Below are positions 1 through 10,786 of a stretch of 64,000 nucleotides of DNA, piece after piece. This stretch comes from Paratinospora sagittata (lineage: Eukaryota; Streptophyta; Magnoliopsida; Ranunculales; Menispermaceae), in NCBI GenBank assembly GCA_035771175.1, contig CM069598.1, positions 10,876,668-10,940,667 on the forward strand, given 5' to 3'. Each line of letters starts with the position of its first letter. Position 1 is the stretch's first letter. The notes below the pieces were generated by a model. The model saw only the letters and a list, made by a program, of their open reading frames with translations, did no database searches and had not been told where the DNA came from. The translations under genes and the position numbers were made by a program.

Positions 1-980
1 TGTTCATGGAAATGTACAAGCATTAAAGTGGAGGACAAAAGACATAACGGTAACAATAACGAAAGTAGACCAATTGGGCAGAAATACTATTAAGTGAACT
101 TCATTTGTACATAGTTTATTCAGCAAGCCAGACAAACAAAAGTCACCTCAAAAGCATAATTCCCAGAATCACGAATTGAATCTATGAATCCTATGATTCA
201 CGATTCGATACAAGGGAAATTGTTTTGAATCCTTAACATGAATACAATACAACTGAATCTTATAAAAAATCCTAAAATGATAATAGAATCTTGCTATTCA
301 CGATATAAATCTTACAATTCATGATTCATGTCTTGCGATACAAGTGATCATAAGATTCAAAAATGAGAATGTATATAATGTATGTTGTAAATTTAAAATA
401 TCATGTTTCACTTTCAATTTAAGCACTTAACATGTGTTAGCCAAAAGAAATATGTAATTACTCATAGGACTTTAATGCATGATTTTTAACCATTTAACCT
501 TGATAATGTCAATATGAACTAATTTCTACGAGGATGAGTTCTTCAACAAAAAATCAAAGTAAAGAAATTGCATCTCCTAAAAATCATATCTTAGAGAAAG
601 TTGGTATAGGAAATGAACAATTATAAAGTATTATTTTTCAATTTTAATTAGAAAATTAATAAATTAATATGATTACGTTACATATTTTAAAATTGGCCAA
701 TTTTGTAAGCATGAACTCCTTACCGAAGGGATTATTCCAAACAAAATGTTAGTTATTTGGGATCTTCAATTAGTATGAAAATACTAGTTGAATAAAACTA
801 TATGTTAAATCTCATTTGTTTATGGAAATTGCGTTATATATGTGTTTTTATATACGATTCATATAATGCACATGAATCTCGTGATTCATATCCCAATTCA
901 AGTCACCTAAACGATTTGATTATGATAAACGATTCTGACTACGATGCTCAAACGAACTTTAGAACTATTGAAGACGTCAC
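1..980. repeat. AT-rich intron of the TYW gene with GATTCA-rich repeats
   Basis: This stretch lies downstream (minus strand) of a good donor at 980/979, so it is probably intron of the TYW2/3/4-like gene that runs off the left edge. About 160-360 and 855-950 contain many direct and inverted variants of GATTCA/TGAATC (for example CACGATTCGATACAAG near 200 and GCGATACAAG near 337). This suggests a degraded transposon made of simple internal repeats. I see no convincing exon on either strand. Terminal repeats and target duplication could not be fixed. Confidence 0.4.
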
Positions 981-3096
981 CTAGGAGGAAACACACTGCC
1001 ACTACACTCCACCAATCTCCACTTGTTCTTAGCTACATTGAACACCCAAACATCATTTAGGATTTTCAAGGGATCACCCCTGCCACCAATAATAAAAACA
1101 GATTCTCCAATCACTGAAGATGTATGACCCAATCGCGGTGATGGAGATCCCTCAACATTAATTGCTTGTAACAGACCGGACTGGGTATCGAGCACTAAAG
1201 TATCATTTCTTCGAGAATGTCTTCCAATGCCTCCGAAACCACCAAAGATCAGCACTTTTCTGTGAAGTTTATCATCTAAGATTGAGACTGAATGACCCCA
1301 CAAAAAAATCTTTTCAACTGGTTCTCCAATAACCACCATCTTGACAACAGAGATACTGCACAGATGATCTCCTAAACCTGCCAATGAATAATACACTCAG
1401 AATAACTAGCTTGTAGATGAAAGTCCGGGACAGTCAAATCCAACTAACAAAAGATAATGAATATGTGAGGGAGTTGTTTAGTATTAGATAATGGCTGAAT
1501 GAAGTGCCAACATTATAGGTATCAGAATGAATCTTGCTAGACTTTAGAAAATCAAATCTATGGCAGGGTCGTCTTGCTTACATGGCTTATTTCCTAGAGC
1601 AGAGACCTATCTTTCAAAGAAAGTGCATTCTGTAGCCGCTACAAGAGTATATCCATAATGTTTCCTGTTGCATTTTTAAGATCTTATTATGACAGTTGAG
1701 ACTTTTGAACAACGTCTCTTCTTAACTTTAAACTTCTAAAAACTAAACAACAAGGCTCATATTTTCTATTCCATTTTCGACAATGAAGAACACAAGGTCC
1801 ACAAAAGGCTAACATATCCATAAAATACATAGATAAAGAACACAACACAGCATGCACAAACATACTAACATTCATAAGGGGACCGTTACTTGTTTTGCTT
1901 CTTGTTCCCACCACTTCAATAAACCCATTGCCACAAAAATAAATAAATGAAAAACATAGTAACAAGTAACAACCAAAAAAAGAAAAAAGAAAAAAAAACA
2001 AACAAAAAATAAGTGAATTCAATAACTCTTCCTCCAAAAGGGTATGCTCCACAAAACTATTTCTAAGTTAACATAGTTCTGCTCCATTCAGAAAAATGCA
2101 CCAAACTATAATTTTCTTTCAATGCTGATGCTACATACTAGTTTTTTCTTAATAGCATATAATTACCAAGAAGTAAAAAAGAAACACAAGTCCTACCAAC
2201 AATTAAAAGTAAACCAAATAGCTCAAAAATTCCTCTACTTCCAGATCACAATAAAATCTCAAAATTTATTGCAAGCAGTTAAAAATACCTAAATGGGCAT
2301 CAGAATTTGCCTCCTCCAAACCACACTCTCCAGCACCCAACTGAATCAAATCAACAGACCCATTACTTCCATCAAAGCAATCACCTTGATCTTCACCACC
2401 CACGACAACAACTTCATTCTTCTCATTCGTCACTTCCTTATTAGACAAAACCTCAGAACTTGTCAATTGGGTCTCCAAAAAAACTCGAAGAAAACCCTCA
2501 GTTCTCCTCCTATTAATCTCCATCTTCTCATTCGCAATCCTCACAAGATACCCAACATACTCCGGCGACACCCTAACCGCTTTAACAGTCCCCAACGGCA
2601 CTTCCAACCGAATTGAACACCGAATTGCGACAATCACGCGCTTATGCGCGCTAGTAATCCCGGATTCTCTGAACCCACAAGAAATGGCGGTCGACACCAG
2701 CGACTGAGCCGAGTGAACGTCCCGGCACTCGACGGCGACGATGAAGGGCTCGAATCGGAAGGTGAGTTCGGCGTCATGAGTCGCTGAGTCGTGGTGGGGG
2801 GTTTGGGGGAATAAGAGGTCGGTGACTGAATCGGGATCGGCCGGGTCGTGGGTGATGTAGAGCCACGAGCCACCTTTGGCTTTCTTTTTATTGGTGGTGG
2901 TGGTGGTGGTGGGTGGTTGAGAGAGGACGGAGATGCGACCGGAGCAGGAGCTGGTGGTGAAGAAAGAAGGGTGGTGGTTGAGGGAAGTGAGGAGAGGAAT
3001 AATGGGTGCGTCGAGAGTGCCTTTTGGAGACTTGTCTGCTTCGGTTGAGGCCATGGACGCCATTGCAGCTGCCTTCCTCTTCTCGAACTCCTCCAT
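981..3096 (-). CDS. TYW2/3/4: TYW2/3/4-type tRNA wybutosine-synthesis protein, first two exons (partial)
   Basis: Multi-domain plant enzyme making wybutosine at position 37 of tRNA-Phe. Exon 1 runs 3096 to 2289 (269 codons plus 1 base) and ends in a CATTTAG|GTATTT donor. Exon 2 runs 1377 to 981, after a TTGGCAG acceptor, and ends CCTAG|GTGACG. The join is in frame and reads HLGLGDHLCS. Residues ~20-215 match the TYW3 family: the conserved DKSPKG start and the TTSSCSGRISV motif are visible. Exon 2 encodes kelch repeats (VLIFGGFGG, SVFIIGGRGD, NDVWVFN). From the family (Arabidopsis At4g04670) a further kelch part and a C-terminal Met-10+/TYW2 methyltransferase are expected left of the window. 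The start chosen is the first ATG, directly before the conserved N-terminus. The intron is ~0.9 kb. No internal stops are seen. Confidence 0.9.
1378..2288 (-). other. Intron 1 of the TYW gene
   Basis: The intron is bounded by GTATTT (from 2288 downward) and TTGGCAG (ending at 1378). It is AT-rich with a purine run on the plus strand near 1975-2010. Open frames here lack coding character and I see no exon. Confidence 0.7.
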
Positions 3097-3175
3097 TGTT
3101 GTAACTTGCGTTGGGTCTGGTTCGGCTGTGGTGGTTCTGTATAACTTTGGTTATAATAGACTCAAACAATAACAC

Positions 3176-3660
3176 AGTAGCGAATTAATATGTAACAAGT
3201 TTATATACCCCGTTGAAAATAATAATATTATTTTTTTTATTTAAAAAATAATTTGTGTATTATATACTTATGTATGTATATTTTTTAATATGCATCACAC
3301 ATACTATTCTACTAAGAACGAGCGTTAGTAGAGGAATATGGTGACATTCTATTTAATGAAATGTATTGTAATATTTTACAGTAAACAATTCGCACAATTA
3401 AAAAATAGAAAATAAGTAAAATTTCTAATGATTGAGAAAGGAGTAGTTAATAAAAACTGAAATGAAGAAGGATTATGTTGGTGTGGTATTGAAAATTTGA
3501 TATAATTTGTTTAATTGAACAAATAAAAGCGTTTTGATTTATTTAATTAGAAGTATATTTTACATAAATTTAACAACTGCAAATTCTGCTTAACCATGTT
3601 TGCTTGAGACATTCGTAAGTATCACCTCCTTTTCTTTTTCAAGCCTTTTTACTAGTATTA
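3176..3660. other. Upstream region of the TYW gene, nothing else recognised
   Basis: AT-rich DNA upstream of the minus-strand start at 3096. It should contain the promoter, but no clear TATA box or other motif can be assigned. No gene is seen. Confidence 0.5.
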
Positions 3661-3669
3661 GATTCGGCT

Positions 3670-4395
3670 AGGAATCCTCCATGGAGCCAAGAAGCGATCA
3701 TGACAGTAGAAATTATGCGAGACCCGAGGATCATGAAACAACCAAACCAAACCTAATTAGTGAAAGGAAAGATCATGGCCTTATCTGCCAAGTGGTTATG
3801 GAGATTCTGCAAGAAGGAGGATGCTTTATGGGCTATAGCTCATTTGAGGTTAGCAGAGACACTAGGCTTGACCATAAAGTTACTTACTAAAGTCCTTGGA
3901 AGTTCATTGCCTCCCTCAACCCTATTGTTAGTAATCACATCTCCCCGGTGGTGGGCAATGATTTTGGGAGGATAATTGGATTCGCCCTTCTCAATGGTGA
4001 ATGTTTCGCCTTGGCTCATATTTCTCAATCGGCTGCTAGGATCAAAGGCATTGCAAAGTTTGCCTATTGTGCAATGCAACTTTGTGTTGCATTTGGTTGG
4101 AGAGAAATATGACGATTTTTCAGGACATTTCCAGGGCTGAGATTTGTATTTTTGATGAGGTTGTTAGAGTTGTTGCTCTTGGATTTCTTGTTCCAAAGCT
4201 GGAGGTGGGTTTTCCTGTAGGGATTGGATGAGAAACTGATTTGCTTGTGTACTGTGTTGTGGGGTTTTTGTAGGCTTTTGGGTTGTAGTTTGGGTGAGTT
4301 CGGCGTAGAGTGCCCCTGCTACTCTTGGTTATGTTCTTTCGTCATATTAATAAATCTTCTTTTATTTTTGTTCAAAAAAAAGGAAAAAACATGAA
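3670..4395 (+). mobile_element. LINE remnant, 3' end with A-tail
   Basis: In one plus frame at ~3768-3830 the translation contains AKWLWRFCKKEDALW. This is the typical start of the zf-RVT region after the reverse transcriptase of plant non-LTR retrotransposons. Coding continuity is then lost to stops and frame changes. The element ends with a T-rich 3' sequence, an AATAAA-like signal near 4350 and an A-run at ~4373-4390. It is 5'-truncated and degraded. Flanking duplications were not found. Confidence 0.65.
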
Positions 4396-5790
4396 ACAAC
4401 ATCAAAAGAAGTTTCTTTGTTGTTAGTCAATCACAAATTGACTAGATGGTAAAAACATCTTCTCTAAATCTATGAAGTTGAAGGTTGAATTTTTGTATTA
4501 TGAGAGTTGTGTCATAGTTCGGAGTTAGGATGTCAATATGACAAAAAAGAAGTCTTTTTTTGTTCCTTCTTTTATAAAATAAAATTGTTTTGTTTGGCTC
4601 TATTTGGCCAAGTAAACTATTATTGCCTTTACATTTTTAATTCTTTCTTCAAAAACAAAAAGGAAGAAAATAAAGAGTTAAAAAAGAAAAGTTATAGGTT
4701 AAGATGATTAACGAAACCATGTGTGTGAGTATATTTGCATAATTTATAGAAGATGACATCCAACTAAGACTATCAAATCAACTATAACATAAATAGCTAA
4801 GCTAACTGGCACTAGCTCAACTAATCGACACCCCTCTCCCTTGCATAAGTAGGGAGGGTTCAAGTATGGCTGTTTGGTCTCCATAGTCATGTTGTGAACC
4901 TGTAGTTGTCTGGTCTTACGTACCCTTAGTTGTATTTGCATATGCTCTAGAATGATTCATTGTTATCTTCTAATAACAAAAGAAGAAGCTATGACATAAA
5001 TATATTAAATAAAACTAAATGAAGGGTTAAAACATCTTGAAAGTCTAATGAATTTAATTACGAAATCTGGTAAAAAAGAACTGTGTTATTTCTTTATCAT
5101 TGGCGCATGGGTGTTACTCAATAAAAACCTAGGTAGTGGGTGGGTGCAAGACACCCTTTGAAAAAGCCTGAGCTGAGCGTCAAAAGTTGTGTTTCGCGCA
5201 TGCAAGGGGAGAGTCTTGTCTCTTCAGTTCTTATGTTACTTTTGCCATGTGTTTTGTCCTTCAGTGTTAACATTATTTAAATCTATCCAAATCCAATGGG
5301 AGAGCATGAATGGATTCCCCATTCATGAATCATGTGTGCAGGTGGACAGATAATGATTCTAACATCTGTTTCATCATTCATCCAACCATATTAATAAAAG
5401 TTAAAAAGAGTAAAAAGGGTTCTTTTCTTTTCTTTTCTTTTCTTTTTTTTCTTGCAGTATGAAGCAAAAGAAAGTAAGAAAGAACTGCAGCAGTGAAAGA
5501 TGACAAGCACTTCTTATTAAAAAGTAAAATTTTATTACTTAAAATAATACTTCCATTACACCCCATTGCATAACATCAATAGGCTTGCTTCCACCTAATA
5601 ACCACAAAAGACCCCAAGAAACCAAACCCAAATAAACTAAACACCACACACCAAACCAGACCCAAACTAAATAAACTTTAACACCACACACCAAACCAGA
5701 CCCAAACTTAGTAGAAGTAGAAGTAGAAGGAAATTACTGAAACCATGCCACAAGCTTCAAACTCAGAGAATTATTGACTACCCAAGAAAG
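4396..5790. other. Intergenic spacer between LINE remnant and eIF1 gene
   Basis: No gene is recognised. The stretch holds a TTTTC-type pyrimidine tract at ~5422-5450 and a short direct duplication containing CCACACACCAAACCAGACCC at ~5645 and ~5685. The right part, up to 5807, is likely 3'UTR of the minus-strand eIF1 gene. Confidence 0.45.
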
Positions 5791-5807
5791 ACAAGATACA
5801 CAGAAAC

Positions 5808-6363
5808 TTAAAAACCATGGATCTTGACGTTATCCTTCTTCACAAGTCCAGCCTTGACAAGGAAGTTAGAAACGTTTTTTCTTTGATCACCTTGAAGTTG
5901 AATAACTTTACCGAGTTCTGCGTCTTGCACAACAGTACCATTGCAACAGAACTCCTTCTTGAGGTCCTTCAAGATCTTCTCAAAGCTGAACGCTTTCTTC
6001 AGCCCTTGCACCGTTGTTAGGCTCTTCTTCCCATTCCTCTGCTGTATGCGTATATGTACATACTCCTTAGCTCCAGGAGCAGCTGAGTCGTCAGCCTCAG
6101 CAAATGGATCTGCCCATAATCATCATCATCATCATCATTCAATCAAACACTATTAATCTCAGCCCACCATTAACAACCAAATTCACACTACAATACCCAA
6201 CTTTTCATAATACAATTAATTGAGTGTCAAAATTGATTTATATCAATACCCAATTTTAATATCTAATTACTAGGAGTTAGACTACAAAAATTTGGAGGCA
6301 ATGAAAGAATTAAAATTAACACTTACCAAATGCAGTTGGGATCTGGATGTCCAGTTCAACCAT
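5808..6363 (-). CDS. SUI1: Translation initiation factor eIF1 (SUI1 homologue), 113 aa
   Basis: eIF1 binds the 40S subunit and enforces start-codon selection in the cytoplasmic pre-initiation complex. Coding exon 1 is 6363-6327 (37 bp, M V E L D I Q I P T A F). It ends G|GTAAGTG, and exon 2 is 6109-5808 after an ATGGGCAG acceptor. The split codon gives Asp and continues PFAEADDSAAPGAKEYVHIR. The SUI1 domain occupies residues ~25-110, with the conserved QQRNGKKSLTTVQGLKK, EFCCNGTV and GDQRKNVSNFL stretches. The C-terminus is KKDNVKIHGF, as in other plant SUI1 proteins. Length (113 aa) equals the family norm and no disabling change is visible. A 5'UTR intron lies upstream. Confidence 0.96.
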
Positions 6364-6401
6364 GTAACTCGGTTGATAAGAGAGGTTGAGTGTAAAGATC
6401 T

Positions 6402-6858
6402 GCAAGAATTAAGATGACCCATAAGCCAAGAAAAGCATAAAAAATACCAGTCATAATACCTAAATCAAATCAAACAAAGAAAGTTTATCCCAAAAAATAA
6501 AAATAAAAATAAAAAATAAAACCTTCATACAAGAAATTAACAAAAGGTTTAGGCAAAGTAAGATTGCCCAAAAATCTCACCACAAAACGGATGCTTAGAA
6601 CAATTCATAAATTGAGCTTAATAGATTGCAAAATCTTCAAAATTGATCAAAAACATGGAGATCAGCATCCAACACATACACAACAGTAAGAATAACACAC
6701 ACCACAAAAACCCCAAATCACCAAAAATAACAAAAAAAAATTCCGACAAAATCTTTAAAAAAGGTAAAAAAAATAATTAATTGATCTACCGAATAAACAA
6801 ACAGATAGACATAACAAAACAGATCGGAAAAATAGAAAGAAGGCCGGAAAATTACATA
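6402..6858 (-). other. 5'UTR intron of the eIF1 gene
   Basis: On the minus strand a CTTCGCAAG|GTATGT donor near 6859 and a TTAATTCTTGCAG acceptor near 6402 bracket a ~0.45 kb intron. It lies just upstream of the ATG at 6363. Leader introns are common in plant SUI1/eIF genes and often raise expression. The call rests on splice consensus only. Confidence 0.65.
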
Positions 6859-6968
6859 CCTTGCGAAGAAAGAAAGCGCGCGAGAGAGAGAAAAAGGGTC
6901 TCAGAAAGAAACAAGGAAAGAGCTATTAAACGAATCGAAGACGCTTGAAATCTTTTGAGGTTGGAATG

Positions 6969-6979
6969 GGTTTATATAG
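6969..6979 (-). promoter_or_regulatory. TATA box of the eIF1 gene
   Basis: The minus strand reads TCTATATAAACCC. This places a start site ~30 bp downstream (~6940), just before a CT-rich leader (plus-strand GAGAGAGAGAAAAAG, ~6883-6897) and the 5'UTR intron. Confidence 0.7.
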
Positions 6980-6999
6980 ACGAAAGAAAAGAGGAACGG

Positions 7000-8425
7000 A
7001 CGGCTGTGATGAATTGATGAGTTTCGGACCGACGCACCGACCCTTAATTTAGGAAAACACGTTTCTTCCAACACTTAAAAAGGCAAACCAACTTGTTTGT
7101 TGTCAACAAAAAATTAAAAAAATTAAAAAAAAACCAACGGCTCTTACATTACGCGTTCTTTCCACGCCGAGTTTATTATTTGTTTATTTGATGGATTCGA
7201 TTGGATGATTTATTATTATTTTAGTAAGTCCCAATTCAAGTAAGCTTTTCTTTTTTATTTTTTATTTATTTTTTTTATTTTTTATTTTTGGGAAGTCCCA
7301 ATCTAAGTTGTAATAATAGTAGAAGAATCGAGATTCCAAATAAAGACCACAAATACAATGTAAGAGAACCAATGATGTCATCTCATCCATCATTGACCCT
7401 TGGCCCATATGGAGGTAAAATGGAAATAAGAAATGATTTCTTTCTTCTTCTTTTCTTATACTCACGAGAAAATAAATAAAATCGATAACAAAAGGATAAA
7501 GACCCTTATATCACCAAACCAAGAAAATAAACTTCTTGTAATTAGATGGTAGAATCCTCGCAATAACTTATTATTTACATAAGATCTTAACTACTAACAT
7601 AGTCAGAAATAAGTCACTACATATTATAAAATTGGTAGAGGTAAAGTTTATTTTTCTTTGCCTCTCTCTACTAATCAACTGCAACAGTCGCCGAACCTGC
7701 TACACCAAAAGCCGGAGAAGATTACAGCGGTGAGCTTCAAGGTAAAAAAACCTAATAGATTAGCAATGAGCACGAAGACGAAGTGATACTAATCAAACGC
7801 CTCTTTTTGACACACATCATATTATCCTAAAAAATTATTGGGTCGTCTTGAATTTTATAATGAATATATGATTTAAAGTGATTCAATAATTTTAATGATA
7901 ATATCTAAAAATGTGTATTTTCTAAATATGTTACCAAGCATTGCTCAATGAAAATTTGGTCGGCAGGTCAATTTATGTTGCTCAAGTCATTCTCAATCTT
8001 TTGATATTGCCAGAGATGGAAATTAGTATTTAGTTGATGAGAAAATGAAGACTTTACTGAGAAAATTAGTGATTTTATTAAAAAAAAACTTTAGAATTAC
8101 GTGAAGATTTAGCTTGTCTTTCAGTGTCTTGACTAATCTTTAATCACAAACTGAGGAATCTACAAATTAAGACCCACAAAGGCATTACAAGTCCTTTCCA
8201 TAAAGAAAGTAACAAAAAAAGGCACTAGAAAAAGCATTAAGACTTGGAGTCAATGAAAACTTACCTTCTCTGCAGATGAAAATTTCATTTTGAGAAGACT
8301 CTAGAAACAGCCCTACTACAGTCTCTATATACGAAAATTGTGAGAAATATTTAATTTCTTATTGTAATAAAAAAAAAATGTCTCAAGCCGTGTGACACAT
8401 TTGTAGACAATTGATTTTAGTAATA
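7000..8425. other. Intergenic spacer
   Basis: AT-rich, with A/T homopolymer runs near 7105-7135 and 7250-7290. No gene, RNA or clear transposon is recognised. Short open frames here have no family resemblance. Confidence 0.4.
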
Positions 8426-8429
8426 TTTT

Positions 8430-8608
8430 TATTGATTGTTGGTTAACGGTGTCCTTGAGTTCGAAACTGAAAGTCTTAAGTTCGAGTTACCTTTTACTAT
8501 TTGTTAGTCAACGAAATTCTTAATTGTTTGTGACCGTGTTATAGCTCGACAACTACTGTTGACCTCAAAAAATATAATAATAATAATAAAATAAAATAAA
8601 ATAAAAAT
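8430..8608 (+). mobile_element. tRNA-derived SINE-like element
   Basis: A TGGTTAACGGTG segment (~8440) resembles a pol III A box. AGTTCGAGTTACC (~8480) resembles a B box about 40 bp further on. The unit ends in an A-rich ATAATAATAATAAAATAAAAT tail (~8570-8608). Order and spacing fit a plant SINE. No target duplication was identified. Confidence 0.45.
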
Positions 8609-8610
8609 CA

Positions 8611-9940
8611 TTGATGATTTCAAAAGAATTGGTTGACTTGTGGTTTGTGGACGAGCGACATTTATTCTCAAACATCAAATATCAGCATTCAAACACTCTT
8701 TTAAAGTTTGAACATTTAAGAAAATTGTTAAGGGAAATTAGTAAGACTCTAAATTTTTATTTTTATTTTTTCATGGAAAGTCTAATACTGAACTGCCAAA
8801 TTATTCTTCATGCAGTAGTTGTTTTGATAGGTCAAGGCTTCATTAAGTTTTACCATGATTTTCAAAGAAGAGATGAAACACAAAATTTGGGAAATGATAT
8901 GAGGATCTTCTTTTCTTTTTTTCCCTATGCAATGAATATATACATTAAAAGCTGTCAAATGGGTAGTTTTCAAAATAAAAAATTTAAAATATAAAACTTG
9001 TTTGGCTGAAAATCATAGAGATGAGCATTTATTCCTTAATGAGATCCAATGAAGCAACAGAGAGTTCAAATTGACAGAACAACTTGGGTCACACAAAATT
9101 GCGTGTTGACAGCACCTTTGAGGCTTTGACCGTAAAATCTATCTTACTTTTTAGCCTAATTTCCTGTTTGGCTATATTTAATTATGTGATGTGATGCAAA
9201 ACAATTCAACAAATTGTAAGACAATCTTAACGAAAAAAAATTCTTTCTTAAGCATTTTCCTTTAATTTACTCGAAAGTTCTCAATTTTTATCTATATTTT
9301 CAAAATTCATCTATTTTTTAATTCATAAAATGTCCTCTTTTTTCTACTTCATTCTTTTTTTTGTCCAAGAATTATTGAATTATTCCTCTTTCATGTTTAG
9401 AGAATTATTCCTCATTTATCTTATATCAGTTTATAGACTCAATATACCCCCAAGGGCTGGTTTGCTTCACTTGTTGCTAACCAGAGTTCAAGTCTGAAGA
9501 AATTAAAGGTAGCCTACCTTTGACAGATACGAGGAGATGGATTCATTGATGATGCTACAAATTGGTGCGAGACACCACCAGAACCAAAAAAATATACATA
9601 TATCACAAAATAGTCACTAAAGTATTTCACAAGGCTAAGCAATTCAACTAATTCCATAGACTGATCAAAGAGGCTTTTAACTTATTTACATCAGTTGTTA
9701 CAGATCCCATAATGAATTCAGATGCCACTGGCAGAGTCTTATGGTCTGAAAAAAGAGTGTACAAATGATTTCAATCAAAATAAAACTATCTTATCAACAT
9801 AAACAACCACCAAATTAAGCCACCCTTGCCTATTCAAGGAGAGTTTGCATCTCCCACTCCTGCTTCTGTCCACAAACTCCACTTTTCGTAGAGCAAGAGC
9901 GACAAGACCAAAAGACTCCATTTCCATTCTGTTGTGATTT
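8611..9940. other. Spacer with possible SINE fragment
   Basis: No gene is supported; the 127-codon open frame at 8611-8994 has low-complexity composition. Around 9445-9590, GGTTTGCTTCACTTGTTG then GAGTTCAAGTCTG looks like a weak A-box/B-box pair. Confidence 0.3.
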
Positions 9941-9944
9941 TACT

Positions 9945-10786
9945 TACTTTTTTGTTAACACATTAAATGCTAGTCCTCGCCTCTTAGCAGCATCTGCCGC
10001 CATGATCTGAGAAAATTTGAATTGAAGCCAGCTCCGACAATCTTGTACTTGCAATGAGCCCAAATCTGCATGTCAGAAACTCAAGCTGTGATTCACATCT
10101 TGAATTCTCACTTTCTGAATATAAAACAACTTTTTAACTCCAGAATGGCAATCAAGAGAATGGCATCTTTTCCAAAAGAGAGATTTTCAAAAGAGTAAAG
10201 AAAAATATGGTTTGATTAATGATAAACTAAGTCACCGAGACATACTTCAGTCAGTATTAGTTTATTTAGCCAGCCAAGACATTTTCTTAAAAATAAAGGA
10301 GATTAAATGCCCATTCAAATAAACATAAAAAATTCAACACACAAACCAAGTTCTTTGAGATCAAACATTGATTTAATCCAAAGCTCGTGGAAGATCACAC
10401 ACTGCACAGAACAAGATCCAAATATATTCAACTGGGTCGTTTTGTTTCTTCCCTCCTTATCCTTTCTGCTTTCAGCTTCAGTGTCGAAAAAGCGGTGAAT
10501 TTGGGACAATTGGGTTCTGGTTCAAATCAGGTACCATTTCATTGTCTAATTTCATTAATAAATTTTCACTATGTGTCTCACAACATGGCACCCACAAAAC
10601 TGACTAGAATTTCCAATGACGAAAATCTTCCAAAAGCCAGATTTGCACTTAAAAGATTCGTATATTGTAAACCAATAAGAAAAAAGAACAGATACAGTGT
10701 GCAAGTTGACAAACGGGTAGAGATATGGAAGGGGAAGAGATAACTAATTGGAGTACCTTTCATTAATCCAAAACAATCTAGTGTTC
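9945..10786 (-). other. Downstream region of AUG4, possible 3'UTR with spliced-exon-like signals
   Basis: This follows the AUG4 stop. On the minus strand a TGACATGCAG acceptor (~10065), an open ~110 bp stretch and an AAAAAA|GTAAGT donor (~9943) look like an exon. A short frame reads IMAADAAKRRGLAFNVLTKK before a stop. No family is recognised. It could be a spliced 3'UTR, a tiny terminal exon, or chance. Confidence 0.3.

Noticed and set aside
1687..2052. 121-codon minus-strand frame
   Set aside because: Lies in the TYW intron, low-complexity Phe/Leu-rich, and the flanking exons join in frame without it.
8611..8994. 127-codon plus-strand frame
   Set aside because: AT-rich composition, no motif, no splice or promoter context.
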